Below the pieces are notes generated by a model that saw only the letters and a program-made list of their open reading frames with translations, did not search any database and was not told the DNA's origin. This document shows positions 1 to 8,826 of a stretch of DNA of 49,425 bases, one piece after another. Position 1 is the stretch's first letter. The number at the start of each line of letters is the position of its first letter. The stretch comes from an uncultured Microbulbifer sp. GTDB taxonomy: Bacteria; Pseudomonadota; Gammaproteobacteria; Pseudomonadales; Cellvibrionaceae. A program made the translations under genes and the position numbers. The DNA is taken from assembly GCF_947489355.1 (NCBI RefSeq), contig NZ_CANLDD010000031.1, positions 1-49,425 on the forward strand, read 5' to 3'.

Positions 1-393
1 AGCGCCGCGGTGGCTCCGCCATTGACGAGCGCACCACTCGGCACAGCGGGTATCAAGCGAGCATGAAGGTACGCAAGAGAATTGAGGAGGGTTTCGGTTG
101 GGGCAAAACCGTTGGCCTGATTCGCCAAGTAAAAGTCCGCGGGTTAGCGCGGGTCAAGGAGATACTTACCCTCACCTTTATCGGCTGGAATCTAACCCGA
201 ATAAGCAATTTACAAAGGGGATCCGCTTAATGGCCGGAGAAGCAGTAAAAATAACGTTAAGGGGCGTGTATTCAGCCAAAAGTCGATTAAAAATCCATCA
301 AAATAGAAAAAAGCAGCTTTTCCCTGAGCCTTTTGGCTTGCTAGAAAATTTTTCCAAATAATATTTCCAGTTTTCAACAGCCTGCTAATCAAC
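1..393 (+). mobile_element. 3' end of an IS5-like insertion sequence
   Basis: The window opens inside an insertion sequence. The coding part ends at 230. About 160 AT-rich bases follow, up to a terminal-inverted-repeat-like end near 375-387, which on the minus strand reads TAGCAGGCTGTTGAAAA. Nearly the same end recurs in a miniature element near 42050, which supports calling this the right terminus. The left end and most of the transposase lie outside the window, so whether the copy is intact cannot be judged. The right boundary is approximate. Confidence 0.7.
3..230 (+). CDS. IS5/IS4-superfamily DDE transposase, C-terminal part
   Basis: Reading from base 3 gives an open frame of 75 codons that runs in from outside the window and stops at TAA 228-230. 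The residues include SAIDERTTRHSGY, then RIEEGFGWGKTVG and RGLARV. This is the conserved C-terminal region of IS5-like DDE transposases: the Glu in the EEGFGW segment is the third catalytic acid, and the RGL segment follows it. The two catalytic Asp residues would lie upstream, beyond the window edge. It would cut and rejoin the element's ends during transposition. The sequence alone does not show whether the copy is active. The subgroup within IS5 is not certain. Confidence 0.75.
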   Translation, partial: RRGGSAIDERTTRHSGYQASMKVRKRIEEGFGWGKTVGLIRQVKVRGLARVKEILTLTFIGWNLTRISNLQRGSA

Positions 394-410
394 TGCCAGG
401 GCTTTAGCGC

Positions 411-2315
411 TTATACAGCATTGCGAAACCGTTTAGTGATGCGGATCATCAACATGATCAGCAAGACGGCAAGCAAGAGCAGTACCAACCCACATGCCCA
501 TACAATTAGCGTTGCATTGGCAACCAAATCTGATGACTTCAGACTGCTGATAGCCTGCATTCTAGGAGATGTAATATGCTTATCAAGCACAATATCCCCG
601 ATCCCATTACCATCCATATCCGGCAACTGTGCAAAATAGTTTATTTGCGCCTGCCAGTTTTTATACTCTTGAATTCCCGGTATTTCTGGGTCTCTATCAA
701 TGATACTGTCATTCAGATCGGTCACTGGCTGACCATGGCGATCTTTAGGAACTATACTGACCAGCCCATAACTCAGTTCGGAGATAGTCCTGGCAAAGCC
801 ACCGACATAACTGGATGCGGAAAAGCTGTATAGTATGCTGTCGTCTGATAGATCCAGTGGGACATATCCCAGGTCGTCGGAGCCAAGTTCAATAGAGGTA
901 ATTCGATCCAGTGGTGGACGCAGTGTGTTATAGCTGAAGCGCAGGCCCGAAAAGCGCGGATAATAGTCATTTCCTTTAATGATGTAGGCAAACGACATCA
1001 CTTCCATCAGGCCCCTGATCTCCTTCGCCGTCATCCAGATTTTCATTAATGGATAGCCGGGCTGATCATCAGGCCCTATCCCCAGTGGCTGCAACCGGAA
1101 TATATCCGATACAGACTGAACACCGGATTCACCGGCTATTAAATCATCCCGGATCAGGCTGTTCGTGGTCAGGGCGATGTCACTGCCGCTGGCGAAGCGA
1201 ATCCCATCGGCCACCAGATTCCCTAGGGCATTGTCCGAGTAATCTCTGGTTAAGGTTTTCGGTGTTTGCACCAGAGGTTGATAAAAGGAAAAGTCGTCGG
1301 TCATCACTTCCTTATTGATCAGGGTCTTAAAATTTTCCACTTGTAGTGTAACATCTGACTTGCCCAGAGTGCGGTCATCAATTCTGTGCAGCTGATAGTG
1401 TTTAACACGGACCTTTCCAGACTCATCAATACCAAGGTTCAACTCCCCAAGATAGCGCGTGTCCGAGCCGGCCTGAACAATCGCGGTCTCTCCAACCATA
1501 ATCGGCTCCATCAGAAGCGTATGGCTATGACCGCCAACAATCACATCAATACCGGGAACCTGTCGGGCATACTTAACTTCCTCACCACCCCAGCTGCCAT
1601 CCTCCATTATCCTGACACCACTGTGAGACATCAAAATAACGACATCTGCATTTTGCTCTTCTCTTAACAGCTTAACCATGGTTTTTGCTGTGGCCACCTG
1701 ATCTGCAAAAACCGCTGGGTTATCATCGGGCGCAAGAACTTCGGCGGCTTCATTACCGATCAAACCGAACAATCCAAAGCGAATATTGTTTTTCTCAATC
1801 ACTTTCCACTTCAGGATCGTACCGTCTTTTTGCAGATGCTGTTGCGCTGGAGGCAGCTTCAGGTTGGAAGTAATAATGGGGGGCAAATCCTGAAGGTGCT
1901 CTTTAGCGGCTTCCAGCATTTTTGAAAGACCGTCTGAACGAAAATCAAATTCATGGTTGCCCAGAGTAACGGCGTCATAGCCCAGATTTTTCATCAATCT
2001 CAGCTCTGGGGCATGTTTCCGGTACAGGGTATGAAATAGCGTGCCTTGACTTATATCACCTCCATCCAGCAATAGAACCGGCTGTTCCCCCAGTGCCTTT
2101 TGACGATCATCGATCAGTGTCGCCAGGCGAGCTACGCCGCCAATGGTCTGATCATCGTTGATCGAATTCGGTGTATATTCAGAATTTGGCCCAAATCCTA
2201 ACAGGCGGGATTGCCAGTCATTCGTATGCAAAATGGTGAACTGTGTTTCTTTCGCCATCAGTAATGGTGACGTTAACAAACTAAACAGGAGAATCCATCG
2301 AGTCAAAACCATCAT
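411..2315 (-). CDS. Membrane-anchored bifunctional metallophosphatase/5'-nucleotidase
   Basis: This 634-residue protein belongs to the UshA/CpdB-like family, which hydrolyses nucleotides or cyclic nucleotides outside the cytoplasm. A hydrophobic signal segment covers roughly residues 5-20. The calcineurin-like metallophosphatase signatures follow in order: HTNDW near residue 30, DGGD, GNHEFD and GGHSH. The C-terminal nucleotide-binding domain contains NSLIRDD. A hydrophobic helix lies at about residues 603-625, followed by a basic tail, so the enzyme is probably held on the periplasmic face of the inner membrane rather than released. It stands alone, immediately downstream of the IS5-like end. 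The exact substrate cannot be told from sequence. Two adjacent ATGs start the frame, and either could be used. Confidence 0.88.
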   Translation of the reverse strand: MMVLTRWILLFSLLTSPLLMAKETQFTILHTNDWQSRLLGFGPNSEYTPNSINDDQTIGGVARLATLIDDRQKALGEQPVLLLDGGDISQGTLFHTLYRKHAPELRLMKNLGYDAVTLGNHEFDFRSDGLSKMLEAAKEHLQDLPPIITSNLKLPPAQQHLQKDGTILKWKVIEKNNIRFGLFGLIGNEAAEVLAPDDNPAVFADQVATAKTMVKLLREEQNADVVILMSHSGVRIMEDGSWGGEEVKYARQVPGIDVIVGGHSHTLLMEPIMVGETAIVQAGSDTRYLGELNLGIDESGKVRVKHYQLHRIDDRTLGKSDVTLQVENFKTLINKEVMTDDFSFYQPLVQTPKTLTRDYSDNALGNLVADGIRFASGSDIALTTNSLIRDDLIAGESGVQSVSDIFRLQPLGIGPDDQPGYPLMKIWMTAKEIRGLMEVMSFAYIIKGNDYYPRFSGLRFSYNTLRPPLDRITSIELGSDDLGYVPLDLSDDSILYSFSASSYVGGFARTISELSYGLVSIVPKDRHGQPVTDLNDSIIDRDPEIPGIQEYKNWQAQINYFAQLPDMDGNGIGDIVLDKHITSPRMQAISSLKSSDLVANATLIVWACGLVLLLLAVLLIMLMIRITKRFRNAV

Positions 2316-2445
2316 TATTCTTATCGCTGTGTCACTTTGTTAGAATTAGAGTTTAGGATGCGTTGGCCATCCAGTGGCCTTTTTTAACGCCAGATATCCA
2401 GTTCAACCCTTTGCTTTAATTTAAAAATATCTATTTTCTTGTTCT

Positions 2446-2601
2446 TTATGCGCTTTTAAGCATAAATTCACCATTCGGCGTCTGGAATTTCTTCAATGTT
2501 GTACTCCACCAGCCGCGAACACCTGTATTCTGTAATTTCTTCACCTTATCTCCGCCAACAACTCTGAGAAGTTGGATTAACTTTGCGAAACGCTCTTCCA
2601 T
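2446..2601 (-). CDS. Possible small protein of 51 residues, function unknown
   Basis: A short minus-strand frame begins MEERFAKLIQLLR and ends with TPNGEFMLKSA before a TAA. Its composition is protein-like, with an amphipathic start and a GWW segment near residue 30. It belongs to no family I recognise. An in-frame TGA lies directly in front of its ATG, and the same frame is open for a further 87 codons upstream (to about 2865). The pair could be one gene broken by a stop codon, or chance open frame in an otherwise empty spacer. There is no convincing ribosome binding site. The rest of the 2316-2969 interval shows nothing else I can identify. Confidence 0.25.
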   Translation of the reverse strand: MEERFAKLIQLLRVVGGDKVKKLQNTGVRGWWSTTLKKFQTPNGEFMLKSA

Positions 2602-2969
2602 TCAAGTAATTACTGGTAAAAACCGGCCAATCAGAACTGCGTATTCTGGGTTAACTGCAAACCATATAGAATGTTCTAAGCCGATTACTTTCATGCAGGG
2701 CAGTTGCACTACGATTTTCAAGCTGTAATAGCAGCCCCGATCCCGTATTGACTCCACTAATGCCTTGAACTGCGTTATCGTTATCCAAACGACCCAATGA
2801 GAAGAATCGCTTATCAGATCATTTTTTATAACTTTATAGGGTAATCTTCGCCGAAAACATGTCACTATACGATGATCTGGTGCAATTCTCCTGTACTTTC
2901 AAGCTTTCTCTGCTACTGAATAGATAGGCACCGAGCTATTTTTTGGCTCAATCAGGTTTGTTGAATAGA

Positions 2970-4115
2970 CTATTCATCTTCCTTCAGTTCACGCGCCTGA
3001 TAATAAGCTTCTTCACTGATTTGATGATAGGCTTTCACATCCTGCTCGAACGCCTTGAATGCCTGGTAAACGCGGTCAAATTCCGGATCCTGCGTTGCAG
3101 TCTCCCGCAGGATTTCCGCATTAATTGTCTTCAGGTGGGACAGTACCTCATCCGGCAGGCGCCTGACCTTCACGCCGTGCTCTTCCACCAGCTCTTTCAA
3201 GGCCCGGTTATTGCGCGCAGTGTACTCGTCCAGCATATCCTGGTTGGCTGCGCGGGCCGCGACACGCACGATTTCCTGCAGATCTTTCGGCAGTTGCTCG
3301 AAGGCCTTCTTGTTGATGATAAATTCCATCATGGAGCCGGGTTCATGCCAGCCGGGGTAATAATAGTACTCGGCCACCCGGTGGAAACCAAAAGCCAGAT
3401 CATTGTAGGGGCCGACCCATTCGGTGGCATCGATCACACCGGTCTGCAATGCGGTATACAGCTCGCCGCCGGGGATGGTAACTGCCGTTCCGCCCGCCCG
3501 GCTAAGTACCTCTCCGCCGATACCGGGAATACGCATCTTCAGTCCCTTTAAATCCTCAACGGAATGGATGGATTTGTTGAACCAGCCGGCCATCTGCACA
3601 CCCGTGGAACCCCCGGCCAGGGGAATCAGGTTAAGCGGCTCGTAGAGTGCCTGCCAGAGTTCCAGACCACCGCCGTGATGCAGCCAGCCATTCATTTCCT
3701 GGGCATTCAGGCCGAAGGGCACTGCGGTGAAAAACTGGGCCGCCGGTATCTTTCCCTTCCAGTAATAGGCGGCACCGTGCCCCATTTGCGCGGCGCCCTC
3801 GGAAACCGCACTGAAAACCCCCAGCGCGGGCACCAGTTCGCCGGCGCCATAAACCTTGATCTTCAGGCGCCCGCCCGACATAACCGCCACCTCCTTGGCA
3901 AAATGCTCCGGCGCGCGACCGAGGCCGGGAAAGTTCTTCGGCCAGGTGGTAACCAGCTTCCAGTGATACCGCTCTTGAGCACCCGCCTCGGTGTATTGTT
4001 GTTTCGGCCCCAGCGATGCACGGGATGCCACCAATACAGCAAAGGTAATCACGAGCAAAGCCAGGAGACCGAGGATAACGGCGGGGTACCAGTTAATTTT
4101 CTTCATCGCTACCAT
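2970..4115 (-). CDS. TRAP transporter substrate-binding protein, DctP/TakP type
   Basis: This protein would capture a carboxylate in the periplasm for a TRAP transporter. It starts with an uncleaved-looking membrane segment (about residues 10-30 of the chosen start). The mature domain contains the TakP-like signatures WPKNFPG, MRIPGIGGEVL, PGGELYTALQTG, DATEWVGPYND and YYYYPGWHEPG. These resemble family members that bind alpha-keto acids; the ligand is inferred, not shown. At about 381 residues it has the family's usual length. The start was set at the ATG of MVAMKK; an ATG ten codons upstream is possible. No DctQ or DctM membrane partner lies next to it: uvrD is upstream and an empty spacer downstream. 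It must use a transporter encoded elsewhere, or be an orphan sensor. Confidence 0.85.
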   Translation of the reverse strand: MVAMKKINWYPAVILGLLALLVITFAVLVASRASLGPKQQYTEAGAQERYHWKLVTTWPKNFPGLGRAPEHFAKEVAVMSGGRLKIKVYGAGELVPALGVFSAVSEGAAQMGHGAAYYWKGKIPAAQFFTAVPFGLNAQEMNGWLHHGGGLELWQALYEPLNLIPLAGGSTGVQMAGWFNKSIHSVEDLKGLKMRIPGIGGEVLSRAGGTAVTIPGGELYTALQTGVIDATEWVGPYNDLAFGFHRVAEYYYYPGWHEPGSMMEFIINKKAFEQLPKDLQEIVRVAARAANQDMLDEYTARNNRALKELVEEHGVKVRRLPDEVLSHLKTINAEILRETATQDPEFDRVYQAFKAFEQDVKAYHQISEEAYYQARELKEDE

Positions 4116-4229
4116 TGATCGTTTTCTTTCTTTGGCTCGGTGCAAGCCGTCTTCGTTTTCTCACGCTGACAAAGGCCAGTGGTCGGTTCCCATTTTGTTC
4201 ACACATTCCGGCTTGCGCGGGAATCACCG

Positions 4230-6434
4230 CTACATGGGCTGTAACTTTGCCATAGCCACCACCAACCACTTGCTACCGGCATCGTCAAAGTTGACCTGCA
4301 CACGGGCGCGGGGGCCACTGCCTTCAAACTGCAGTACGGTGCCCTCGCCGAATTTGGGGTGATCGACGCGCCCCCCCAAAGCCAGTGGTGGCAGGTCGTC
4401 GAAATCCGGCGGCGGGTCGGAAAACTCTCCCACCCTGCCATAATCGGCTTGGTACAGCGGTCGCGATATCTCGGTTTTCAGCCGCACCTCCTGCACCAGG
4501 CTGGCCGGTATTTCACCGATAAAGCGGGAGGGACTGTTGTAGGTTTCGCTGCCAAACAGGCGGCGGTTTTCCGCATAGGTGATATACAGCTTGCGCATCG
4601 CGCGGGTAATACCCACATAGCAAAGGCGGCGCTCCTCCTCCATACGGCCCGGCTCCTGGGCGGACATTTTGTGGGGAAACAGATTTTCTTCCACACCGGC
4701 CATAAACACCAGGGGGAACTCCAGGCCCTTGGCGGAGTGCAGGGTCATCAGCTGCACCGCGTCCTCAAACTCATCTGCCTGCCCTTCGCCGGCATCCAGT
4801 GCAGCACTGTCGAGGAATTGGTTGAGCAGCGGAATCGCCCCCTCCTGATCCCCGCCCTCCGGCAGGTCCACGCCGGTAAAAGCGCGACAAGCGCTGACCA
4901 GTTCCTGCAGGTTCTCCACCCGGGTCTGGCCTTTCTCGCCTTTTTCCTTGCCGTGGAATGCCAGCAGGCCACTGGTTTCAATCACATCTCCGGCGATTGC
5001 CTCCAGCTCTTTGTCTTCGGCATTGGCGGCCAGCCGGTTGATTAAATCCAGAAACCCCTGCAGGGCATTGCCCGCACGGGCGGCGAGCACCCGCTGTTGC
5101 AGCATCATCTTGGCCGCCTGCCACAGGGAGCAGCCCTGCTCGCGGGCATAGGAACGCACCATTTCCACCGTGCGCGCACCGATACCGCGGGTGGGTGTGT
5201 TCACCACCCGCTCGAAGGCGGTATCGTCGTTGCGGTTGGCAATCAGGCGCAGGTAAGACAACGCATTTTTGATTTCCAGGCGTTCGTAGAAACGCTGACC
5301 GCCGTAGATACGATAGGGGACCTGTTCGCGCAGGAGCCCTTCTTCAAGCACCCGCGACTGGGCGTTGGAGCGGTACAAAATGGCAATACTGTCCCGCCGG
5401 CTGTCGTTGCCGACCCAATCTTTGATGCGCTCGACAATAAAACGCGCCTCATCCTGCTCGTTGTAGGCGGCGTAGACAGAAATGGGCTCGCCTTCCTCGC
5501 CCTTGGTCCACAGCGCCTTGCCGAGGCGGCCGCGGTTGTGGGTGATGACTGCGTTGGCGGCGTCGAGGATGCGGGAGGTGGAACGGTAATTCTGCTCCAG
5601 GCGCACTGTCTGCACACCGCGCAGGTCTGTGGAAAAGTGTTGGATATTCTCGATCCTGGCGCCGCGCCAACCATAGATGGACTGGTCGTCGTCACCAACC
5701 GCGGTGATATGGCTCTCTTCACCGGCTAGCAGACGCAGCCAGGCGTATTGAATCGCGTTGGTATCCTGAAACTCGTCCACCAGGATAAAGGGGAAGCGCT
5801 GGCGGTAATGGGCGAGGACACTGTCGTTGTTGAGCCACAATTCGTGGGCGCGCAGCAGCAATTCGCCAAAGTCTACCAGGCCGCCACGTTGGCAGGCCAC
5901 CTCGTAGGCAGCATAAATGCGCACCATGGTCTGCAGCCAGGGGTCGGCACCGGCATTGATATATTGAGGGCGCAGCCCCTCGTCCTTTTGCGCGCCGATC
6001 CACCACTGGGTTTCGCGCGCCGGCCACTTTTTCTCGTCCAGGCCCAGATCCGCCTGCACCCGCTTGAGCAGACGCAGCTGGTCATCGGCGTCGAGTATTT
6101 GGAAGTTTTGCGGCAGCTTGGCCTCCTGCCAGTGCGCCTTGAGAAGGCGGTGGGCAAGACCGTGGAAAGTGCCCACCCACATACCGAAGGTATTCACCCC
6201 CAGCAGCGTTTCAATACGCGCACGCATCTCCTTAGCCGCTTTATTGGTGAACGTCACCGCCATAATGGCATAGGGCGAAGCGCCCTCCACCCGCATCAGC
6301 CAGGCGATGCGGTGTACCAATACACGGGTTTTGCCCGAGCCGGCTCCGGCCAGGACCAATTGATTGCCCGGTGCTGCGGATACCGCCTCACGCTGTGCGT
6401 CATTGAGGGGGTCTAGAATCTGAGATACGTCCAT
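4230..6434 (-). CDS. uvrD: DNA helicase II (UvrD)
   Basis: UvrD is a 3'-5' superfamily 1 helicase. It displaces the incised strand in nucleotide excision and mismatch repair and removes RecA filaments. The 734-residue protein, close to the usual 720, shows Walker A GAGSGKT at residues 30-36, TFTNKAA, VDEFQDT (motif II), DDDQSIYGWRGA (motif III), EQNYRS (motif IV), TLHSAKGLEFP (motif V) and VGITRAM (motif VI). The C-terminal tail HPKFGEGTVLQFEG is the Tudor-like RNA-polymerase-contacting domain. The ATG at 6434 (MDVSQILDPLN) fits homologues; the frame stays open upstream, but that extension does not look like UvrD. An SOS box 35 bp upstream suggests LexA control. It is transcribed divergently from hexR. 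Confidence 0.97.
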   Translation of the reverse strand: MDVSQILDPLNDAQREAVSAAPGNQLVLAGAGSGKTRVLVHRIAWLMRVEGASPYAIMAVTFTNKAAKEMRARIETLLGVNTFGMWVGTFHGLAHRLLKAHWQEAKLPQNFQILDADDQLRLLKRVQADLGLDEKKWPARETQWWIGAQKDEGLRPQYINAGADPWLQTMVRIYAAYEVACQRGGLVDFGELLLRAHELWLNNDSVLAHYRQRFPFILVDEFQDTNAIQYAWLRLLAGEESHITAVGDDDQSIYGWRGARIENIQHFSTDLRGVQTVRLEQNYRSTSRILDAANAVITHNRGRLGKALWTKGEEGEPISVYAAYNEQDEARFIVERIKDWVGNDSRRDSIAILYRSNAQSRVLEEGLLREQVPYRIYGGQRFYERLEIKNALSYLRLIANRNDDTAFERVVNTPTRGIGARTVEMVRSYAREQGCSLWQAAKMMLQQRVLAARAGNALQGFLDLINRLAANAEDKELEAIAGDVIETSGLLAFHGKEKGEKGQTRVENLQELVSACRAFTGVDLPEGGDQEGAIPLLNQFLDSAALDAGEGQADEFEDAVQLMTLHSAKGLEFPLVFMAGVEENLFPHKMSAQEPGRMEEERRLCYVGITRAMRKLYITYAENRRLFGSETYNSPSRFIGEIPASLVQEVRLKTEISRPLYQADYGRVGEFSDPPPDFDDLPPLALGGRVDHPKFGEGTVLQFEGSGPRARVQVNFDDAGSKWLVVAMAKLQPM

Positions 6435-6468
6435 AGGCGAAAATTGTACCAGAGCTTGTGTGCAAGGC

Positions 6469-6484
6469 CTGTGTAAATACACAG
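6469..6484. promoter_or_regulatory. LexA (SOS) box upstream of uvrD
   Basis: CTGTGTAAATACACAG matches the CTG-N10-CAG pattern of gammaproteobacterial SOS boxes and is almost perfectly symmetric (CTGTGTA/TACACAG around a central AA). It sits 35 bp upstream of the uvrD ATG, where a LexA operator is expected. Classic uvrD genes are SOS-induced, so the match fits known biology. Promoter elements were not resolved. Confidence 0.8.
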
Positions 6485-6573
6485 GATCATGCCCAGACTG
6501 ACCACACAAAGCCGCTCGCCAGCGATGCGCGCAGGGGCTACACTGCGCCATCTGAGATTGCGAAGGAAGTCCT

Positions 6574-7428
6574 GTGAAACCGGCGGAAGTCACGCAAAAA
6601 ATCAGCGAACAGCTCTCCTCCATGCGCAAATCCGAGCGCAAGGTAGCGGAGTATATTCTCGCCAATCCCGGCGAAATTATCCATATGCGTATTGTCGACC
6701 TGGCCACCGAGGCGCAGGTCAGTGAGCCCACCGTGGTGCGTTTCTGCCGCGCGGTGGGCTGCTCGGGCTTTCAGGAGTTCAAGCTGAACCTGGCCCAGCA
6801 GCTGGCCTCCAGTCCCAGCTTTGGCCAGATCGCGGTGACCGAGACGGACACCATTGCCGAATACAAGCGCAAAGTGTTCGACTCCACCGTGGATACACTG
6901 CTTATGGTTCGGGACAAAATAGACAACCGCGCGCTGGAAGCCGCGGTAACCGCCATGGCCGCAACCAGGCGCGTTGAATTTTTTGGCTTTGGAGCCTCCG
7001 GCGCCGTCGCCGCCGATGCCCAGCACAAATTCTTTCGCCTGCAACTGGCCACGGCCGCACATTCTGATCACCATATCCAGAATATGTCGGCCATGTCCAT
7101 GGAGCCCGGCGATGTGGTAGTGGCGATCTCCCAGAGCGGTCGCACCAAGGCGCTGCTGCGCTCCATGGGTATGGCGAAAAAACAGGGGGCCCTGGTCGTG
7201 GGTCTGGCACCCAGCGGCTCACCGGTAGTGCAAGAGGCCAGTATCCCGCTGGAAGTGGATGTGGAAGAGGATATCGAGATCTACACGCCGCTGTCCTCGC
7301 GCATTGCCCATCTGGTGGTGATCGATGTACTCGCCATCGGCGTAGCACAGCGCAAGGGGCCGCAGTTGCAAAACCACCTTTTGAAACTGAAGCAGGGCCT
7401 TTACACCCTGCGCGAAGACAAACACTGA
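6574..7428 (+). CDS. hexR: HexR-type RpiR family regulator of central carbon metabolism
   Basis: HexR represses Entner-Doudoroff and related sugar-catabolism genes and is released by a phosphorylated sugar-acid intermediate. The 284-residue protein has an N-terminal RpiR helix-turn-helix (about residues 1-77, including SEPTVVRFCRAVGCSGFQEFK) and a C-terminal SIS sugar-phosphate domain (about 115-265, with FFGFGASGAVA and ISQSGRTK). The start is GTG at 6574, preceded by GAAGGAAG at good spacing. The gene is divergent from uvrD. In many relatives hexR adjoins zwf, pgl or edd; here it does not, so its targets must lie elsewhere. I saw no clear HexR operator nearby. The call is based on strong similarity across both domains. 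Confidence 0.93.
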   Translation: MKPAEVTQKISEQLSSMRKSERKVAEYILANPGEIIHMRIVDLATEAQVSEPTVVRFCRAVGCSGFQEFKLNLAQQLASSPSFGQIAVTETDTIAEYKRKVFDSTVDTLLMVRDKIDNRALEAAVTAMAATRRVEFFGFGASGAVAADAQHKFFRLQLATAAHSDHHIQNMSAMSMEPGDVVVAISQSGRTKALLRSMGMAKKQGALVVGLAPSGSPVVQEASIPLEVDVEEDIEIYTPLSSRIAHLVVIDVLAIGVAQRKGPQLQNHLLKLKQGLYTLREDKH

Positions 7429-7572
7429 TTTTGGGTGTATTGCCGCGCCTTCGCAGGGGATAATAGGCGCACACCTCCTGACATGCACCCCGCGACCGTG
7501 TTTAGGGCAACTTTCACCCAGGACTGCCCCTGTTGGGAACTATCCACACCAAGCCGTACCAGAGCACAACCA

Positions 7573-8817
7573 ATGACCACCCCATCAACCGCTGAACAAA
7601 AAGCCCCACGCTGGCTGGCGGTGTGGCTGGCAGCGCTCGTTTCACTGACCCCTTTCTCCATCGACAGCTACCTGCCGGCAATTCCCGCCATGGCCGCAGC
7701 GCTGGAATCCGAAGTGGCGCGGGTTCAGTACTCGGTTTCCAGCTTTTTGCTCGGCTTTGCCCTGGGGCAACTGTGTGGCGGCCCACTGTCGGACCGCTGG
7801 GGACGGCGACTGGTGGGCACCATCGGCCTCATCATCTATATCGTCACATCGCTCCTGGTACTGTTTGCAGACCATGTGAACCAACTGATTTCCCTGCGCT
7901 TTCTGCAGGCTATCGGCGGTGGTTTTGCCACGGTGATCTGTGCCGCCATCGTGCGCGATCTGCACAGCGGTCGCGAGGCCGCCAAGATTATCTCAATCAT
8001 CAGCACCATGATGTTGACCGCGCCTTTGATCGCGCCTTTGATCGGCTCGCTCTTACTGGAAATTGGCGGCTGGCAGAGTATTTTTGTTTTTCTGCTGCTG
8101 TACGCCATGGCCATGCTGCTGCTGGTATACCGGCTACTACCGGAAACCGTGCCGCGCTTCACCCGAGCCCGGCGCCAGCGGATGCCCCTGGGTTCCCTGA
8201 TCGCCAGCTATACCGTGGTGCTGCGCAACCGCCGCGCCCTTGGGTTTCTCGCCGCCCAGGCCTGTGTCAGTGGCTCGATGTTTATTTACATCACCACAGC
8301 GCCCTTCGTTTTTATGCAGTATTTCGGTGTTAGCGCCAGCCAGTTTCCGCTGTTTTTCGGCGCCTGCATCCTTGGGTTGATCTTGATGGTGCAGGTGAAC
8401 ATCCGCCTGCTCAACCTGTTTCAGCCGCACATGATATTGCTGGCGGGTATTATACTTCAGCTGCTCGGCTGCGGCCTGCTGCTGCTGTGCACCCTGACCG
8501 GTATCCGGGAATTAATCCTGTGGATGGTACCTTTGGTACTGGTGATAAGCTGTATCGGCATCATCGCGCCAAACGCCACCGCCTGTTACCTGGAGTTTTT
8601 CCCGAAGATTAGCGGCAGCGCCAATGCCCTTTACGGCGCTGCGATCTTTATTACCGGCGGTGTGCTGGGCGGGCTTGTGAGCAGCCTGCACACCGGTACA
8701 CTAACCCCTATCGCCGGGTCGATGTTTGCCTCGGCACTGGTGGCATTGTTCAGTGCCGTTGTTGTCGCCAAAGCGCGCAAGCCCATTGAACCAACCCAGC
8801 GACTCACACCGCGCTGA
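7573..8817 (+). CDS. Bcr/CflA family multidrug efflux MFS transporter
   Basis: This is a 414-residue inner-membrane drug:proton antiporter of the DHA1 major facilitator group, related to E. coli Bcr and CflA. About twelve hydrophobic segments are visible. The signature PFSIDSYLPAIPAM lies in helix 1, and GPLSDRWGRR forms the loop 2-3 motif A. The ATG at 7573 (MTTPSTAEQK) was chosen because it places the first helix as in homologues; the frame is open further upstream but that part looks non-coding. The gene follows hexR by 144 bp and converges on the GST gene with a gap of only 9 bp. I saw no terminator between them. The substrate cannot be predicted; members export bicyclomycin, chloramphenicol-like drugs or sulphonamides. 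Confidence 0.9.
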   Translation: MTTPSTAEQKAPRWLAVWLAALVSLTPFSIDSYLPAIPAMAAALESEVARVQYSVSSFLLGFALGQLCGGPLSDRWGRRLVGTIGLIIYIVTSLLVLFADHVNQLISLRFLQAIGGGFATVICAAIVRDLHSGREAAKIISIISTMMLTAPLIAPLIGSLLLEIGGWQSIFVFLLLYAMAMLLLVYRLLPETVPRFTRARRQRMPLGSLIASYTVVLRNRRALGFLAAQACVSGSMFIYITTAPFVFMQYFGVSASQFPLFFGACILGLILMVQVNIRLLNLFQPHMILLAGIILQLLGCGLLLLCTLTGIRELILWMVPLVLVISCIGIIAPNATACYLEFFPKISGSANALYGAAIFITGGVLGGLVSSLHTGTLTPIAGSMFASALVALFSAVVVAKARKPIEPTQRLTPR

Positions 8818-8826
8818 GGTGGCCCG

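Noticed and set aside
2962..2976. Palindrome TGAATAGACTATTCA and a similar TGAACAGACTGTTCA at 32309-32323, possibly a shared operator
   Set aside because: The first overlaps the last codons and stop of the TRAP protein gene, and the second lies in the frameshifted frame near ectA. Positions do not fit promoters, so similarity is more likely chance.
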